A DNA stretch of 43,276 nucleotides, from contig JAADVB010000163.1 of NCBI GenBank assembly GCA_023334545.1, forward strand, positions 1-43,276. The letters are read 5' to 3'. Positions 31,901 through 41,626 of this stretch are shown here, piece by piece. Positions within the stretch are counted from its first letter, which is position 1. The number at the start of each line of letters is the position of its first letter. This DNA is from Salisapilia sapeloensis (Eukaryota; Oomycota; Peronosporomycetes; Peronosporales; Salisapiliaceae). Made by a program: the position numbers and the translations under genes. The notes under the pieces were generated by a model, which was not told the DNA's origin, made no database searches, and saw nothing but the letters and a program-made list of their open reading frames with translations.

Positions 31901-34900
31901 CTCGCCACTACTTTTGTTTTCAAATGTACGCAAGTATGCTACAATCTCCTCCAGCTCCGTAAGCGTCTGCAGACGTACAATGTTCGGCTGATAGGCGCGC
32001 GCGTAACTTTCACTCACGAGCGAGCGGAGCGTCGGATCCATCACGCGTCGACACGACTCGATAGAAGTCATGGCCTGACCAAGCTCCATGCGTCGAATGG
32101 CCACGACGCTTTCCAACAAATGCCGCTCCATTTCGTCCATGTCAGAATTTAAATACTTTGGAATGTTCTCCCACTGCTGCAGCGAGAATGCGACCTTTGC
32201 TCCGTTACTGCACAACTCCTTCTTGAGCGCAGGCGGCACATCCAGCAATCGCTCTTCCTCACGCTCTTTGCCCTCTTCGCTATCAGGCTGTCTGCGCTCG
32301 CCATAGATCTTGGGCCACGTTTCCTGAAGATGGTCATTGAGTGGACGCAACTGCCCAACAGCGAACAGACAGCGCATCTTACCAAAGATGGCTTCAACAT
32401 TATGCGGCTGCTCCTGAAGAACGCGATCGTGGATTTCTAGCGCATCATGCCAGCGCAACAACTTTTCGTACCAATCTGCCTTCACTTCGATGCCTGGTAG
32501 CTGCTCCAAGGCGTACTTGAGGATACCACGAGCTGCTTCAGGCTGGTTCAGCTTGGAATTGATACTGATGAGCGCTTGAATGCCATCTGCCGTCGGGTTC
32601 GTGTTGAACTCCAGCTCCTTGTAATGCAACGCCTTGGCGAATGAGTGGCACTTCTCCGCCACGCTTCCAAGCAAGCGGATGTCGATCGGAAGACTCTGGT
32701 CATCGTGTTCCATAAATTCTGCTAGGTTGAGCAGAGTCTGCAGGATCTCGGCTGGCAGATGCGCAGAATGGAAAGCTGTTTCCAGTGCCCGGATCAAGTT
32801 GTCTTGCGTCGGAGGACTGAGCACGGGCCACACACTAACAAACGAAGCGTTGAAGAGCTCCCTTGCCAGCGGCTGGTACACACTCGCGAGCTCTTTGCAC
32901 GCTCGTAGCACAGGTGACGGAGACTCACGTAGTAGCTCGACGGAAAAGGCGCGCATCCATTCCGTCCAGTCCTCTTTCGTGCTACCCTGCGACGGCTCCC
33001 ATGCCTTCATCAGATTCTTCTGGTCGCACGGAAGGCTCTTGGCTTCTTCACCGTTGGACGCACTTCGCTTGCCTTTTCCACGACGCTCTGATCGACTTTT
33101 CGCAGGGTCCGTCACCCAGGATGCGACCGGTAGTGGCTGTGACTTTAAGATCTTGGACACCAGGAGCTCATACCGATCGAACACTTCCGTACTGCGCGAG
33201 GGTTGGCGACCGAGTACCTGGCTAATGACCGGCACAAAGATAGCATAGTCGTCGCCCATAGTGTAGACCATGCAGCAAAGGCAATCCACTGCCAAATAGA
33301 CTAGATCCGGCTGCTTGGCAATCACACGCGCAAGCATGTGGATGATCTTGGACGCGAAGACGCTGACGTTGAGCTTCTTCACGAGCGATCCGAGAGACCC
33401 CAAGCCTTGCTTGCGAGCATTCAAGTCCGCGTCGCTTTCGATGAGCTCCACGAGCGCAGGGATAATCAGGTGCAAGTACCCGTCCAGCAGACGACCCAGG
33501 GACACAGCGGTCTTGAGCACCAGCAGCGTTCGAGGTCGACCGCTATTGTCTCTCTCTGTCCGAATGACGCGCAGCAGTTGCGGCACGAGATCAGGGAGGT
33601 AGATGCGGAAGTCGTCTTCCAGCGACGTCGCGAGCTTTTTGACGAGGTTCAGAACTTCCTCTAGGTGTTCGTCCCAGTATGTGTACGCGATAAAGAGCAT
33701 AGCGACGTGGTCGAGGTGCGGCTGGATCTCTTCCTCCACGATCTCCACGAGGTCGCTCAGCTGCTCGAATAGAAACTTTCTCAAGCTCCGATTTACACGC
33801 TCCATCGTGTACAAAAAGGCAGGCACGACTTTATCCAAGTGCGCACTCATCTTTTTCCGCTGGCTCTTGCAAATGTACATGACGGCGACGAACGTGCCTT
33901 GGTAGTGCACAGAGTTGCGTGGCTCCAACAAGATGCGGATGAGCGCATTCACAGCGACAGTGGGAAAGTATTGGGTGGAGTCACCGATCATGGATGGCAG
34001 CAAGTCCTCTGGCGGCGGGTCTAGCGTGATCTGAGACATGTTCCCACTCGCCTGCTTGTCCTGCTTGGCTTCTTTTCTCGGTCTCGTCACTAGCAAAGGA
34101 AGCTCCGACGGCGTCAGCATCAGGTCTTGATCCGCGCCGAACAGCATGTTCGACCCACCCATAACACTATTCATTTCAGACATGGCGTCTACGTTCGTGC
34201 CACCCTTGTCGTTCGATGGTGCATCAGCTTTGTACGTATGTCGCGCAGAGGCAAGAAGAGAGCCTGCTCGGAACTCCTTGGCGTTGGCTTTCGTGAGCTT
34301 TCCCTGGCGCTGCAGCTGGAAGAGACGGAGGTTGTACGGGTCCAACGCACCAAGGGTGCCGAGTGTACGCCCCGCTTCGATACGCAGACTTTCGTTCGAG
34401 TCACCGGACTTTTGTAGTGCGTTTGAAAGCAAATCCAAAAGGTCTGGGTATTCATAGTACGGCAGAATGACGTAGCCAGTTGCCGCGACGAGTTGGCCCA
34501 AAGTCTTCACAGCCACCTCCAGTATCTGAGGGTTGCTCGAGTCTCGAATCTCATCAATGATCTCCGGAAGCAGTTGGTTTAGATAAGGCGTCAAATCCTC
34601 TGCTCCAACGACCGCTAGGTCGCCCAACGTCGCGAGGATGGCTCTACTGACGCTCACAGTGCTGCGGCTATGACTACGACGTTCCGAGTCCTCTCTCAGG
34701 TTCTTCATCAGTGCCTTGAGGATAGGCAAAACGTACGGCTTGGCAAGCTTAGCGGCAGACCGCAGCAGACACCCAATGAGTAGCGCTCCTTCCTCCTTGC
34801 CTAGTGTATCCCCACTGAACTCGAGCTCCGCTAATAGTTGCACTAGAGTTTGCCGCAAAGACGGTAACACAACGGCTGGGTTGTGATGAGTTAGTCTTCC

Positions 34901-36847
34901 TAGTGTGCTCATCGCCGTCTGGCGAATCTCAAACTTTTCATCATTCAGGGCGATGAAGAGGCAGCGCAGGTTGTCGTTCTGACCTAGTAATGGGTCGAAG
35001 CGAGCATCTAAAGAAGCCAGGACCGTGTAGCGAATGCCAGAGTCGGTATCCGCAATACCGACAGTCAGGAGACGCTCGAGCACAGCGCTCACAGGGCCCG
35101 AAAAGTCCTCCGAGGTGGAAGACATGGATGAAGCAGAGCCATTTCGACGCAGTTTGTCGTCTTCTGGTGGAAGCAGCAGCTTGCAGCACGTGATGGCAGC
35201 GCTGCGGCGAATCTGCGCCACTTCATGATCGAGGAACTTGGCCACCGTCTCATGCACAAACTGCAGGATGGGCAAGCTCCGGTTACCCCGAAAGTCAAAC
35301 GTTGCCAGCGTCTCCAGTGCAAGCGCTTGCAGCGCAATGCCATGCTGCATCTCAGCAGACATGGATGTGTTTGAATCGGACGAACTGAGCGATTTTCCTG
35401 GTGCGATGGCCGTCGAGAACATGGAGAAGAAGCCACTGCCGGGCGTCGACAAGTTCTTGCCTTTAAGCCGGCTCGTCGGTGTTGCCGGGCCGCCATTTTC
35501 GTTCTTGTTTCCATTCAAAATGTCCCGCAAACGGTCAAACAGCCGCTGCTGGATTACAGGACGCAGCATCGGGATGTTCTTGACGATGGCGCGTAAGGTC
35601 TCGATGAGCGGTTCGTCCAACTCGTTACTAAAGAGAGGGGAGACTAGAGCCTCAAGGTCCACGCGAATGAGTGCCGCACCGACAGACTCGGCGAGAAGCC
35701 TGAGACAAGCAAGTGCCTCTTTGTGAATGTCACTGTCTTTCTTGCGCACTTGCAGTCCGTTGCGAATGCCAGTCATGATCGACCTCAGACCTTTTTCGTC
35801 ACGTGCCATGGGCTCTCCAATGGCCTGTGCCAACTTACCACACGACAGCAGCGCATCCGCACGAGTGGAGGTGCTGTTTGACGTTGTTGATGTAGAGTGA
35901 AGCATGTCGAGCAAATGCTGCATGCAGTCGCGGTAGTGCTTCTCCAGGAACACGGACAAGTTGAAATTCGCCAGTCGAGGATACAAGTTGACCACGGCGG
36001 AGCGCACAGTCGGACTTTTGTGGTTGCGGTTGCCAAAGATCAGGTTGCAAGCACGACGGTAGTGGGCGTGCATGAAGTCTCCGGTATTGCGCAGTAGCTC
36101 ATTTAGAATAAGCATGGATCCATGTGCCATGTCTGAGTTGTTACGCTGCAAAGCACGCTCTGCTTCGTCCAACGCACGAGCGTACCAAGTATTCTTACGA
36201 TTACTTTCGCGCTGCTGAATGAGCATCAAGCACGTTTGGAAAGACTCCTCCGCGCTTACACGCACAGCTAGTTTCGCATCCCAAAAGGCGCTCCAGACAT
36301 GATCAAAGTATCGGTCCATGTATCGAAACATGGTGGACGGCGCGTTGATACTGAGCTCCTTGAGAATGAGCACAGCGGCGTGCCTTCGCATGTGGAACGT
36401 CTCATTCTGCAACCACTCGAGAGCTGGTTTTACATGGTAGTCTTCGACAAACTCTATGAGACTCGTTCCGCCGGTGGAAACGATGTGGCCAAGTGCCTTG
36501 GCAGCTAGTCGTAATGTAGACGTGTCGACCGTTGGCACCTTTTCGAAGGCTTTGGTCAGAGAATGGGCAAACTCAATAATTGTCTGGTCATTTCGTTCCG
36601 CAATGAAGAGATCCACGAGTTCGTCCATGGCTGCAATACCGCCTAGACGGTCATTCGAGTCGTTCGAGTTGCACATGTCCATGAGTCGGGAGCTCACATC
36701 TCCGACCCAGCGCATGTACCGCCCATGCGTCAAGTCCCGTGACTCGGACTCGATATACTGTCGGAGGCTGCGAGCCCAACGACTTCGGGTGGTCGAATTA
36801 GCCGTCCGCAGGTTCTGCAGGTAGCGAGAGAGTGTGTCCGACGGCAT
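28946..36847 (-). CDS. TOR: Target of rapamycin (TOR) serine/threonine kinase
   Basis: A 7.9-kb single exon encoding 2633 residues, close to human mTOR (2549). PIKK kinase core of TORC1/TORC2 controlling growth, translation and autophagy. HEAT repeats occupy about residues 1-1300, the FAT domain about 1400-2000, FRB about 2040-2135 (IRVAILWNELWYGALEEAS, NQAWDLYYSIF), the kinase about 2180-2462 with GHEDLRQDERVMQLF, catalytic loop LGLGDRHPSNLML and HIDFGDCFEVA, and FATC at the extreme C-terminus (QLYYGWCPFW). Most FRB residues that contact rapamycin are kept (the Ser of EEAS, the Trp, Asp and Tyr of AWDLYY), but the position equal to human Thr2098 is Asn2128. An acidic Ser/Thr/Glu-rich insert of about 130 residues separates kinase and FATC. 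Intronless in an otherwise intron-rich window. The 5' neighbour ABC gene is on the same strand, 534 bp away. Confidence 0.97.
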   Translation of the reverse strand: MPSDTLSRYLQNLRTANSTTRSRWARSLRQYIESESRDLTHGRYMRWVGDVSSRLMDMCNSNDSNDRLGGIAAMDELVDLFIAERNDQTIIEFAHSLTKAFEKVPTVDTSTLRLAAKALGHIVSTGGTSLIEFVEDYHVKPALEWLQNETFHMRRHAAVLILKELSINAPSTMFRYMDRYFDHVWSAFWDAKLAVRVSAEESFQTCLMLIQQRESNRKNTWYARALDEAERALQRNNSDMAHGSMLILNELLRNTGDFMHAHYRRACNLIFGNRNHKSPTVRSAVVNLYPRLANFNLSVFLEKHYRDCMQHLLDMLHSTSTTSNSTSTRADALLSCGKLAQAIGEPMARDEKGLRSIMTGIRNGLQVRKKDSDIHKEALACLRLLAESVGAALIRVDLEALVSPLFSNELDEPLIETLRAIVKNIPMLRPVIQQRLFDRLRDILNGNKNENGGPATPTSRLKGKNLSTPGSGFFSMFSTAIAPGKSLSSSDSNTSMSAEMQHGIALQALALETLATFDFRGNRSLPILQFVHETVAKFLDHEVAQIRRSAAITCCKLLLPPEDDKLRRNGSASSMSSTSEDFSGPVSAVLERLLTVGIADTDSGIRYTVLASLDARFDPLLGQNDNLRCLFIALNDEKFEIRQTAMSTLGRLTHHNPAVVLPSLRQTLVQLLAELEFSGDTLGKEEGALLIGCLLRSAAKLAKPYVLPILKALMKNLREDSERRSHSRSTVSVSRAILATLGDLAVVGAEDLTPYLNQLLPEIIDEIRDSSNPQILEVAVKTLGQLVAATGYVILPYYEYPDLLDLLSNALQKSGDSNESLRIEAGRTLGTLGALDPYNLRLFQLQRQGKLTKANAKEFRAGSLLASARHTYKADAPSNDKGGTNVDAMSEMNSVMGGSNMLFGADQDLMLTPSELPLLVTRPRKEAKQDKQASGNMSQITLDPPPEDLLPSMIGDSTQYFPTVAVNALIRILLEPRNSVHYQGTFVAVMYICKSQRKKMSAHLDKVVPAFLYTMERVNRSLRKFLFEQLSDLVEIVEEEIQPHLDHVAMLFIAYTYWDEHLEEVLNLVKKLATSLEDDFRIYLPDLVPQLLRVIRTERDNSGRPRTLLVLKTAVSLGRLLDGYLHLIIPALVELIESDADLNARKQGLGSLGSLVKKLNVSVFASKIIHMLARVIAKQPDLVYLAVDCLCCMVYTMGDDYAIFVPVISQVLGRQPSRSTEVFDRYELLVSKILKSQPLPVASWVTDPAKSRSERRGKGKRSASNGEEAKSLPCDQKNLMKAWEPSQGSTKEDWTEWMRAFSVELLRESPSPVLRACKELASVYQPLARELFNASFVSVWPVLSPPTQDNLIRALETAFHSAHLPAEILQTLLNLAEFMEHDDQSLPIDIRLLGSVAEKCHSFAKALHYKELEFNTNPTADGIQALISINSKLNQPEAARGILKYALEQLPGIEVKADWYEKLLRWHDALEIHDRVLQEQPHNVEAIFGKMRCLFAVGQLRPLNDHLQETWPKIYGERRQPDSEEGKEREEERLLDVPPALKKELCSNGAKVAFSLQQWENIPKYLNSDMDEMERHLLESVVAIRRMELGQAMTSIESCRRVMDPTLRSLVSESYARAYQPNIVRLQTLTELEEIVAYLRTFENKSSGEVTLQPTASRRKQSISSLNFVSEASSHSYAIEKSAALHKLQSTWTKRLLGVDRNLQVWQDLMLVRSLVFDPREDVDVWLKYARLCRKSGQLNLSINALRRVGVDPFVRSIQEDPYSALQLNVNPTAGANLTLADGSSPDPRVAFSYFQHLWAEGREDVALQQIRHFIDALEKHGDDMSEDLIKLRVQVYIQLGEWQMSTVDEQNDGLFDQALSCLEQATRLDPTNHRAWHEWALLNFRALDASTKDASDAGAGRKFAAPAIHGFFRSISFGDTRYDVTKDVLRLLTLWFANGHRSDVHAAMSNGFHDVTIDTWLDVIPQLIARIDSPNPTMNELLNELLSRIGLAHPQALIYPITVASKAVNPGRKTAAEGILAAVRKHSSRLVHEADMVSRELIRVAILWNELWYGALEEASKHYFNNRDAVSMIAELAPLHEKMNNIGVDEAPTLREVAFCQAFARDLSTAKAWTDVFEKSGNTDDLNQAWDLYYSIFSKIRKQLANLSTLELANVGPKLLSVQNLSLAVPGTYKAGAPIVRISSFESKVSVLSSKQRPRKVTINGSDGNSYPFLLKGHEDLRQDERVMQLFGVINTLLANDNVTSKRNLAIERYSVLPLSHSSGLIGWVPNCDTLHQLIRDYREARKIQLNVEHRLMVQMAPDYDKLPLMQKVEAFKCALGQTTGQDLYRVLWLKSQDSEVWLDRRRNFTRSLAVMSMAGYILGLGDRHPSNLMLDRVSGKMVHIDFGDCFEVAMERDKYPEKVPFRLTRMLTHAMEVSGIEGNFRSTCEDSMRVLRDNRDSLLAVLEAFVYDPLINWRLLKKDAVPSHARPQDEDTTTSAADEEGTERAGTSGTQTETEISEDATESNEGESREDGDENQSNASNSRRRHSSSEAMFNFNMSALNGSSLARNSIPETKKAEAQSLQDLATQPQLNEKALSVVDRVQKKLVGRDFGNGSKVLSVDAQVERLIQQATSHENLCQLYYGWCPFW

Positions 36848-37381
36848 CTTCTCACCAGTTTACAATTTTGTCTGTTTTCCGTCGCAAATACACTCGAAAT
36901 CTAGCAATACAATTCCTCTGGTCTGAGGGGAAACACGTGGGAGGTCGAATGCAATGCCGTTCTCCTTCCACACGCACACGAAGGACGGTTGAATAAGGTG
37001 CCTGCGGTCGGATGCAATTCACGCTTTGATCGAGACAGAGATCATGTACCGATTCTTGCTCACGGTACCACATCTGTGCCAATGGGTACGAACATCGTCC
37101 AGCTACAAGAGTTCCCATCGGCCACAAGACATCGAAGACTCAGCGCATGCACCCTTGGTTTATATCCCCGATGGTTTCCTCCAGGAATTTACAAGCTCAT
37201 GCAATACACTTTGACAGGTCCTACTACTTTCGAGTTACACGTCAAGACACTTTTCCTTATCAAGAAGCGATGCAAACAGAGGACGAACTTATGTACCTCG
37301 TACCGACACTTTGTGCGCCAACAAAAAGCATGGGATACCTCAATGAAAACGTGCGTATGTATTATGAAAGGAGCTTGCGCT
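36848..37381. other. Intergenic region, TOR promoter side
   Basis: About 530 bp between the TOR start and the ABC transporter stop, so it should contain the TOR promoter and the ABC 3' UTR. Plus-strand open frames here (36989-37411, 37026-37214) show no recognisable motif and the longest runs into the ABC gene 3' end. I see no RNA gene or repeat. Confidence 0.5.
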
Positions 37382-40300
37382 TTATCTCTTCTGGTGGTTG
37401 ATGAAGCGTAGGGCAAGCAGCGCTAGAAGTCGACTGCCGACAATCCAAGCGATGATGATGCCAAAGTTGAGTCCGATGTCGTCGTACTTCATCTTGAATT
37501 GACCCTCCGTGTACTCCTTGACTGTCTTGTACGGGACTGTGTTTGGCAATTCTTTTATTGTCTCGCACCCGAGGTCGCCATCATTTTCACATCGCGCGAA
37601 CGCAAGCGCCTCCACGATTGCAAGCGGGAATCGGTACGGCGTGATCTTGTACAGCCAGACATAACCTTGTGGAATTAAGTCGGCCGGTGGGTTGAAGCCC
37701 ATCATCGCTAACATGATCGTATTGATGAGTACTCCCATGATGGCAGCCACTTCGACACTCGGGAGAGCGTAGACGAATAACTGGCCAAAGTACGCCATGA
37801 ACAAAACGTTCAAGGTAGAAGCCAGCCAGTAGAGTACGCCATTCCGGAAACCTTGAAAACCGAGCATCGGGTAGAAGATGGCGGTGAAAATTAAATTCGT
37901 TCCGAACACGTACGGGATCTCCGCCACCGTTGCTCCGACAAAGTACCACAAGGCGTTATACGTTTGTGACGCTCTCTCTCGATAGAAAGCAGCGCGTTCT
38001 TGCCCAGTAATAGGCAAAACACTATTAAATGAGATTATGCCGGAGAACAAGGTCGATACGAAGACGATACCGATCCCACCGTTGATACCTTGGTACGTAT
38101 CGTAATCCACGGACACGTAGATGATGCCATAGATGAGTGCCATGACCACCATCACGGCAATGCGAGTCAGGTTGTACGACGGACTACGCCAGTAGAGATC
38201 CAAGAAGCGTCCGACGACAAACTTGCATTGCACAATAGACGAGGCAGCTCGCTTTTTGCCGAAAGAGAGCGCCCCGACCGTAGTCGACGGCACACCGACG
38301 CCATCTTGCTGCATCACCTGGTCTAGTTGACGCTTCTTTTCACTCTTCTGGAAGATTTCGACAAAGTCGGTGTTATTGTTGTCAGAGCGACCGACGCCAG
38401 CGCCAATAACCTCCAACATCCAAGTAGCTGGGTTGTATCCTTTTCGCACGGGTTCTACCCCCGGCAACTCTTCAAAGTAGTCAATCAGAGTGCGGCAATT
38501 TTCACCGATCTCACCAAAGTAGACAGTCTCTCCACCACGCTTTAAGAGCAAGAGACTATCAAAGACGCTGAAGACCTTGTAAGAAGGTTGGTGGATGGTG
38601 CAGATGATGGTTCGACCAGAGTCGGCTACATTCCGGACACCATCCATGATGAGCTTGGCGGAACGAGCATCCAAACCACTGGTCGGCTCATCAAGAAAGA
38701 GAACACTTGGCTGGGCGGCCAATTCCACGCCGATTGTAAGGCGCTTCATCTGTTCGACGGAGCTACCTCGGATGATCTGATCGGCGATTGCATTCATATC
38801 TAACAGGTCGAGGCACTCATTGACTGAGTCATACTTTTTGCTGTCGGGCACATCGCTTCCTTGACGCAGAAATGCACTGAAGGTTAAGGCCTCGCGGAAC
38901 GTCGAAGCTGACGAGTGGATGTCCATCTGCTCGCAGTAGCCTGTACAGCGGCGGATAGCTAGATCTGTCGCAGGGTGTCCGTTTAACAGAATTTCTCCCT
39001 GGATCTTGCCACCAGTCTTTCGACCAGCGATGACATCCATCAGTGTTGTCTTACCGGCACCAGAGGAGCCCATGAGAGCAGTGATTTTACCCGGAAACGC
39101 ATACCCCGTGATACCCTTGAGCAGATCAATAGACTCCTTCGGCTTGTCCGGCACAGGAACGGTGTACACCAAGTCTCGGAAGGCGACAGTAACTGGAATG
39201 AACTGACGCTCGTAATGGCCAGTCTGCACTCTCACCACCGCGACATCCTCATCCTGTGTATCAGCTTTAGGCGTCGTGACCTCCTTGTACGTGTCTTCTT
39301 CCACCTCTTCGGCTGAGTTTAAACTGATGTGCTCTGGGCCGTCGTATCGCTTGTGCTCGAGAACATATGCACCCAAGAGCATGAAGATGCAGTAGACAGC
39401 AATCATGAAGATGAAGCTATAGACGATCCAATTACGACCAGTGGGCACACCGAACGAGCTAAGGTAGTACTTGCCCATTTTCTGTCCAAATTGTTTGCAG
39501 TAATTGACGGCACCCGGAGTATCGTCGTAGACGCATACGTTGAATTTGTCGGATTGGTACTGATTGACCGCCAACGACCTCAAACACCATGCAATGGGGT
39601 CGATCCAGTATATCCATACGACATAGTCTGGCATCTCGCCTTTCGGTAGCAAAAACCCAGCAAACAGGATAAAAAAGAGCATGGAAACCATTCCTGCAGG
39701 TTTCGCGACGCTCAGATCCGGAGTTATAGCGGAGATGAAGAAGAAGTATGCCGCGAAAGACAAGTTGGTCAGTATCAACGTGAGCAAGTAGATAATGAAT
39801 GCCCCCGCGTCCGAGACTAGGCCGCACATCCAATATACGATGGAGCCAAAGATGATGCTTTCGCCCAGAGCCAATGGTAGTTGATTCACACTGCACGAAA
39901 AGGTGTAGGCCAGAGAAGAGAAAAAGTTGGACGATCGTTGCTTGTAGAATGTTGCCCGGGCATCCATGTACATCGGCAACTGAGCCGCTTGACCAAGTCC
40001 GAGAAATAGCACGGCTTGGAACAAAATACCCATCGTCACCTGAGCATTTGTAGGATCCACATTATAGAAAACGGAACCGTACAGGAGAGCGATTATGATG
40101 GCCATAAAGCCTCGTCCTTTTAGAAAGGCCGTGTTACGCACTGTCACCTTGGTTTGACGCTTCATGAGTACACCAAGCTGACGAAGGAAAGGCAAGCGGA
40201 ATGTAGGCATTGGGTCCATGTGAGCTGCAGTGTTGTGCACAATGTCTGGATCGTACGGGCTTTCCAGAGCTTGCAGAACCTCCTGGTAGATCTGTGAGCT

Positions 40301-41626
40301 CTTGTACTCGGCAGCATACTCCGAAGGCAATCGAGGCTGACTTTTAAAGGCAGACCGATCGGTGACGTACCGATACTGCTCTTTCGTGCTAAGGTCCATG
40401 AGGTAGTCAGCAAGGTCGCGATCTTCTGGACGCTTGAAGCCGAGCGCCTCAAAGTATCTTTCGACACTTTCGCGAGGACCATTGTAAATGGTCTCACCGT
40501 CATTCAGAATCAAAATGTTATCGAAGAGTTCAAAGACCTCTGGAGGAGGCTGCAACAATGCAATGACCACCGTCTTGCGGAACTTCCGAGCGATGCTTCG
40601 CTGGGTCTGGATGATGTCATGAGCAGCGGCGGAATCCAAGCCAGTGCTGACTTCGTCCATGAAGGTCGCATACTTCATACCAAATTCCATCTCTCCCGTC
40701 GTCACTCGCTTCTTTTCTCCACCAGAGATACCGCGCACCATTTCGTTTCCCACGATCGTGTCCTTGCAGTTGTCCAATCCGAGCTGCTGGATGACAATGT
40801 CCGGGTAGTTATCAAACATGGCACGGGCAGCTTCCAAAGCCTCCAGGTTCTCTTGGTCTGACGCATTCTTGAGCATGTCCATAGAATGCTTGGTCAAGCC
40901 ACCGCCACAAACTGCGTGCGCAAATTCGAGAGTCTCCTTCACAGTGAGCATTGGATAATGGACTTCGCGTTGCGGGACGTAAGCGACAAACTGAGGCAGA
41001 CGCTCGATAAGATCTTGACGGTTCGTTCCGTTGTAATGAATGTCACCCTCAATGTGTACGTTCTTTCTCATCGGAAACGTGCCACTGAGATACTTCATGA
41101 GGCTGGATTTACCAGAGCCAGGTTGGCCCAAGACCAGCGTAGTCGTGCCGGGCTTGAACACAGCATTGACATTCTTCAAAATGTCCTTGCGCATGGTATG
41201 GCTCTTGCTGTTGAGTTTTGCCACAGCACGCTTGGCGGTGTTGTACACAGTTGGAAGCTCGCTCGCAGGACTCTCATCCTTGGAGACGGTAACGTCGGCC
41301 GAAATGGACAAGTTGCTCACACGAATTTCCATTTGAGGGAGCGTGTTGCCGAGAGAGCGTTCTAACTTGGTGGAAACGTAGTCGTGCAGAGCGTCGGAGC
41401 CTTTGGCCATGAGCGACTTGCCCGACTCATGGCTGATTGGTACTTGCGCTTCTTCAAGTTGAACAGCTTCATCTCGTTGCCCGTTTTCGACATTCGGTGG
41501 CATGTTTCGAGTAGTTGCTGCTGCACTGGAGTCAAAAGAGGTGCTTTGCGTCGAAGGAAGTGCTTTGGCTGCTAAGATCGTTTTTAAAAGTGAGCAGTGG
41601 AAAGCTCGGACAGAGTTGATAAACAT
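37382..41626 (-). CDS. ABCG/PDR-type full-size ABC transporter
   Basis: Pleiotropic drug resistance family pump in reverse order NBD-TMD-NBD-TMD. From the first ATG (41626) 1414 residues; an internal ATG at 41503 (MPPNVENG) gives 1373 and may be the true start. NBD1: Walker A LGQPGSGKSSLMK with Lys intact, signature VRGISGGEKKR, Walker B TFMDEVSTGLDS. TMD1 has six helices. NBD2: Walker A GSSGAGKTTLMD, degenerate signature GSSVEQMKRLTIG, Walker B VLFLDEPTSGLD, and switch TIHQPSYKVF. In NBD1 the switch His is replaced (ALLQPPPE), the asymmetry known in PDR pumps, with one catalytic site. PDR motifs are clear (LADYLMDLST, FNPPADLIPQGYVW). Such plasma-membrane pumps export lipids and xenobiotics; oomycetes have large PDR families. 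Substrate unknown. The open frame continues upstream to 41680 only via GTG. Confidence 0.94.
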   Translation of the reverse strand: MFINSVRAFHCSLLKTILAAKALPSTQSTSFDSSAAATTRNMPPNVENGQRDEAVQLEEAQVPISHESGKSLMAKGSDALHDYVSTKLERSLGNTLPQMEIRVSNLSISADVTVSKDESPASELPTVYNTAKRAVAKLNSKSHTMRKDILKNVNAVFKPGTTTLVLGQPGSGKSSLMKYLSGTFPMRKNVHIEGDIHYNGTNRQDLIERLPQFVAYVPQREVHYPMLTVKETLEFAHAVCGGGLTKHSMDMLKNASDQENLEALEAARAMFDNYPDIVIQQLGLDNCKDTIVGNEMVRGISGGEKKRVTTGEMEFGMKYATFMDEVSTGLDSAAAHDIIQTQRSIARKFRKTVVIALLQPPPEVFELFDNILILNDGETIYNGPRESVERYFEALGFKRPEDRDLADYLMDLSTKEQYRYVTDRSAFKSQPRLPSEYAAEYKSSQIYQEVLQALESPYDPDIVHNTAAHMDPMPTFRLPFLRQLGVLMKRQTKVTVRNTAFLKGRGFMAIIIALLYGSVFYNVDPTNAQVTMGILFQAVLFLGLGQAAQLPMYMDARATFYKQRSSNFFSSLAYTFSCSVNQLPLALGESIIFGSIVYWMCGLVSDAGAFIIYLLTLILTNLSFAAYFFFISAITPDLSVAKPAGMVSMLFFILFAGFLLPKGEMPDYVVWIYWIDPIAWCLRSLAVNQYQSDKFNVCVYDDTPGAVNYCKQFGQKMGKYYLSSFGVPTGRNWIVYSFIFMIAVYCIFMLLGAYVLEHKRYDGPEHISLNSAEEVEEDTYKEVTTPKADTQDEDVAVVRVQTGHYERQFIPVTVAFRDLVYTVPVPDKPKESIDLLKGITGYAFPGKITALMGSSGAGKTTLMDVIAGRKTGGKIQGEILLNGHPATDLAIRRCTGYCEQMDIHSSASTFREALTFSAFLRQGSDVPDSKKYDSVNECLDLLDMNAIADQIIRGSSVEQMKRLTIGVELAAQPSVLFLDEPTSGLDARSAKLIMDGVRNVADSGRTIICTIHQPSYKVFSVFDSLLLLKRGGETVYFGEIGENCRTLIDYFEELPGVEPVRKGYNPATWMLEVIGAGVGRSDNNNTDFVEIFQKSEKKRQLDQVMQQDGVGVPSTTVGALSFGKKRAASSIVQCKFVVGRFLDLYWRSPSYNLTRIAVMVVMALIYGIIYVSVDYDTYQGINGGIGIVFVSTLFSGIISFNSVLPITGQERAAFYRERASQTYNALWYFVGATVAEIPYVFGTNLIFTAIFYPMLGFQGFRNGVLYWLASTLNVLFMAYFGQLFVYALPSVEVAAIMGVLINTIMLAMMGFNPPADLIPQGYVWLYKITPYRFPLAIVEALAFARCENDGDLGCETIKELPNTVPYKTVKEYTEGQFKMKYDDIGLNFGIIIAWIVGSRLLALLALRFINHQKR

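Noticed and set aside
36989-37411. 140-residue plus-strand frame between TOR and ABC transporter
   Set aside because: No recognisable domain, and it runs into the 3' end of the ABC gene. No splice-consistent extension convinced me.
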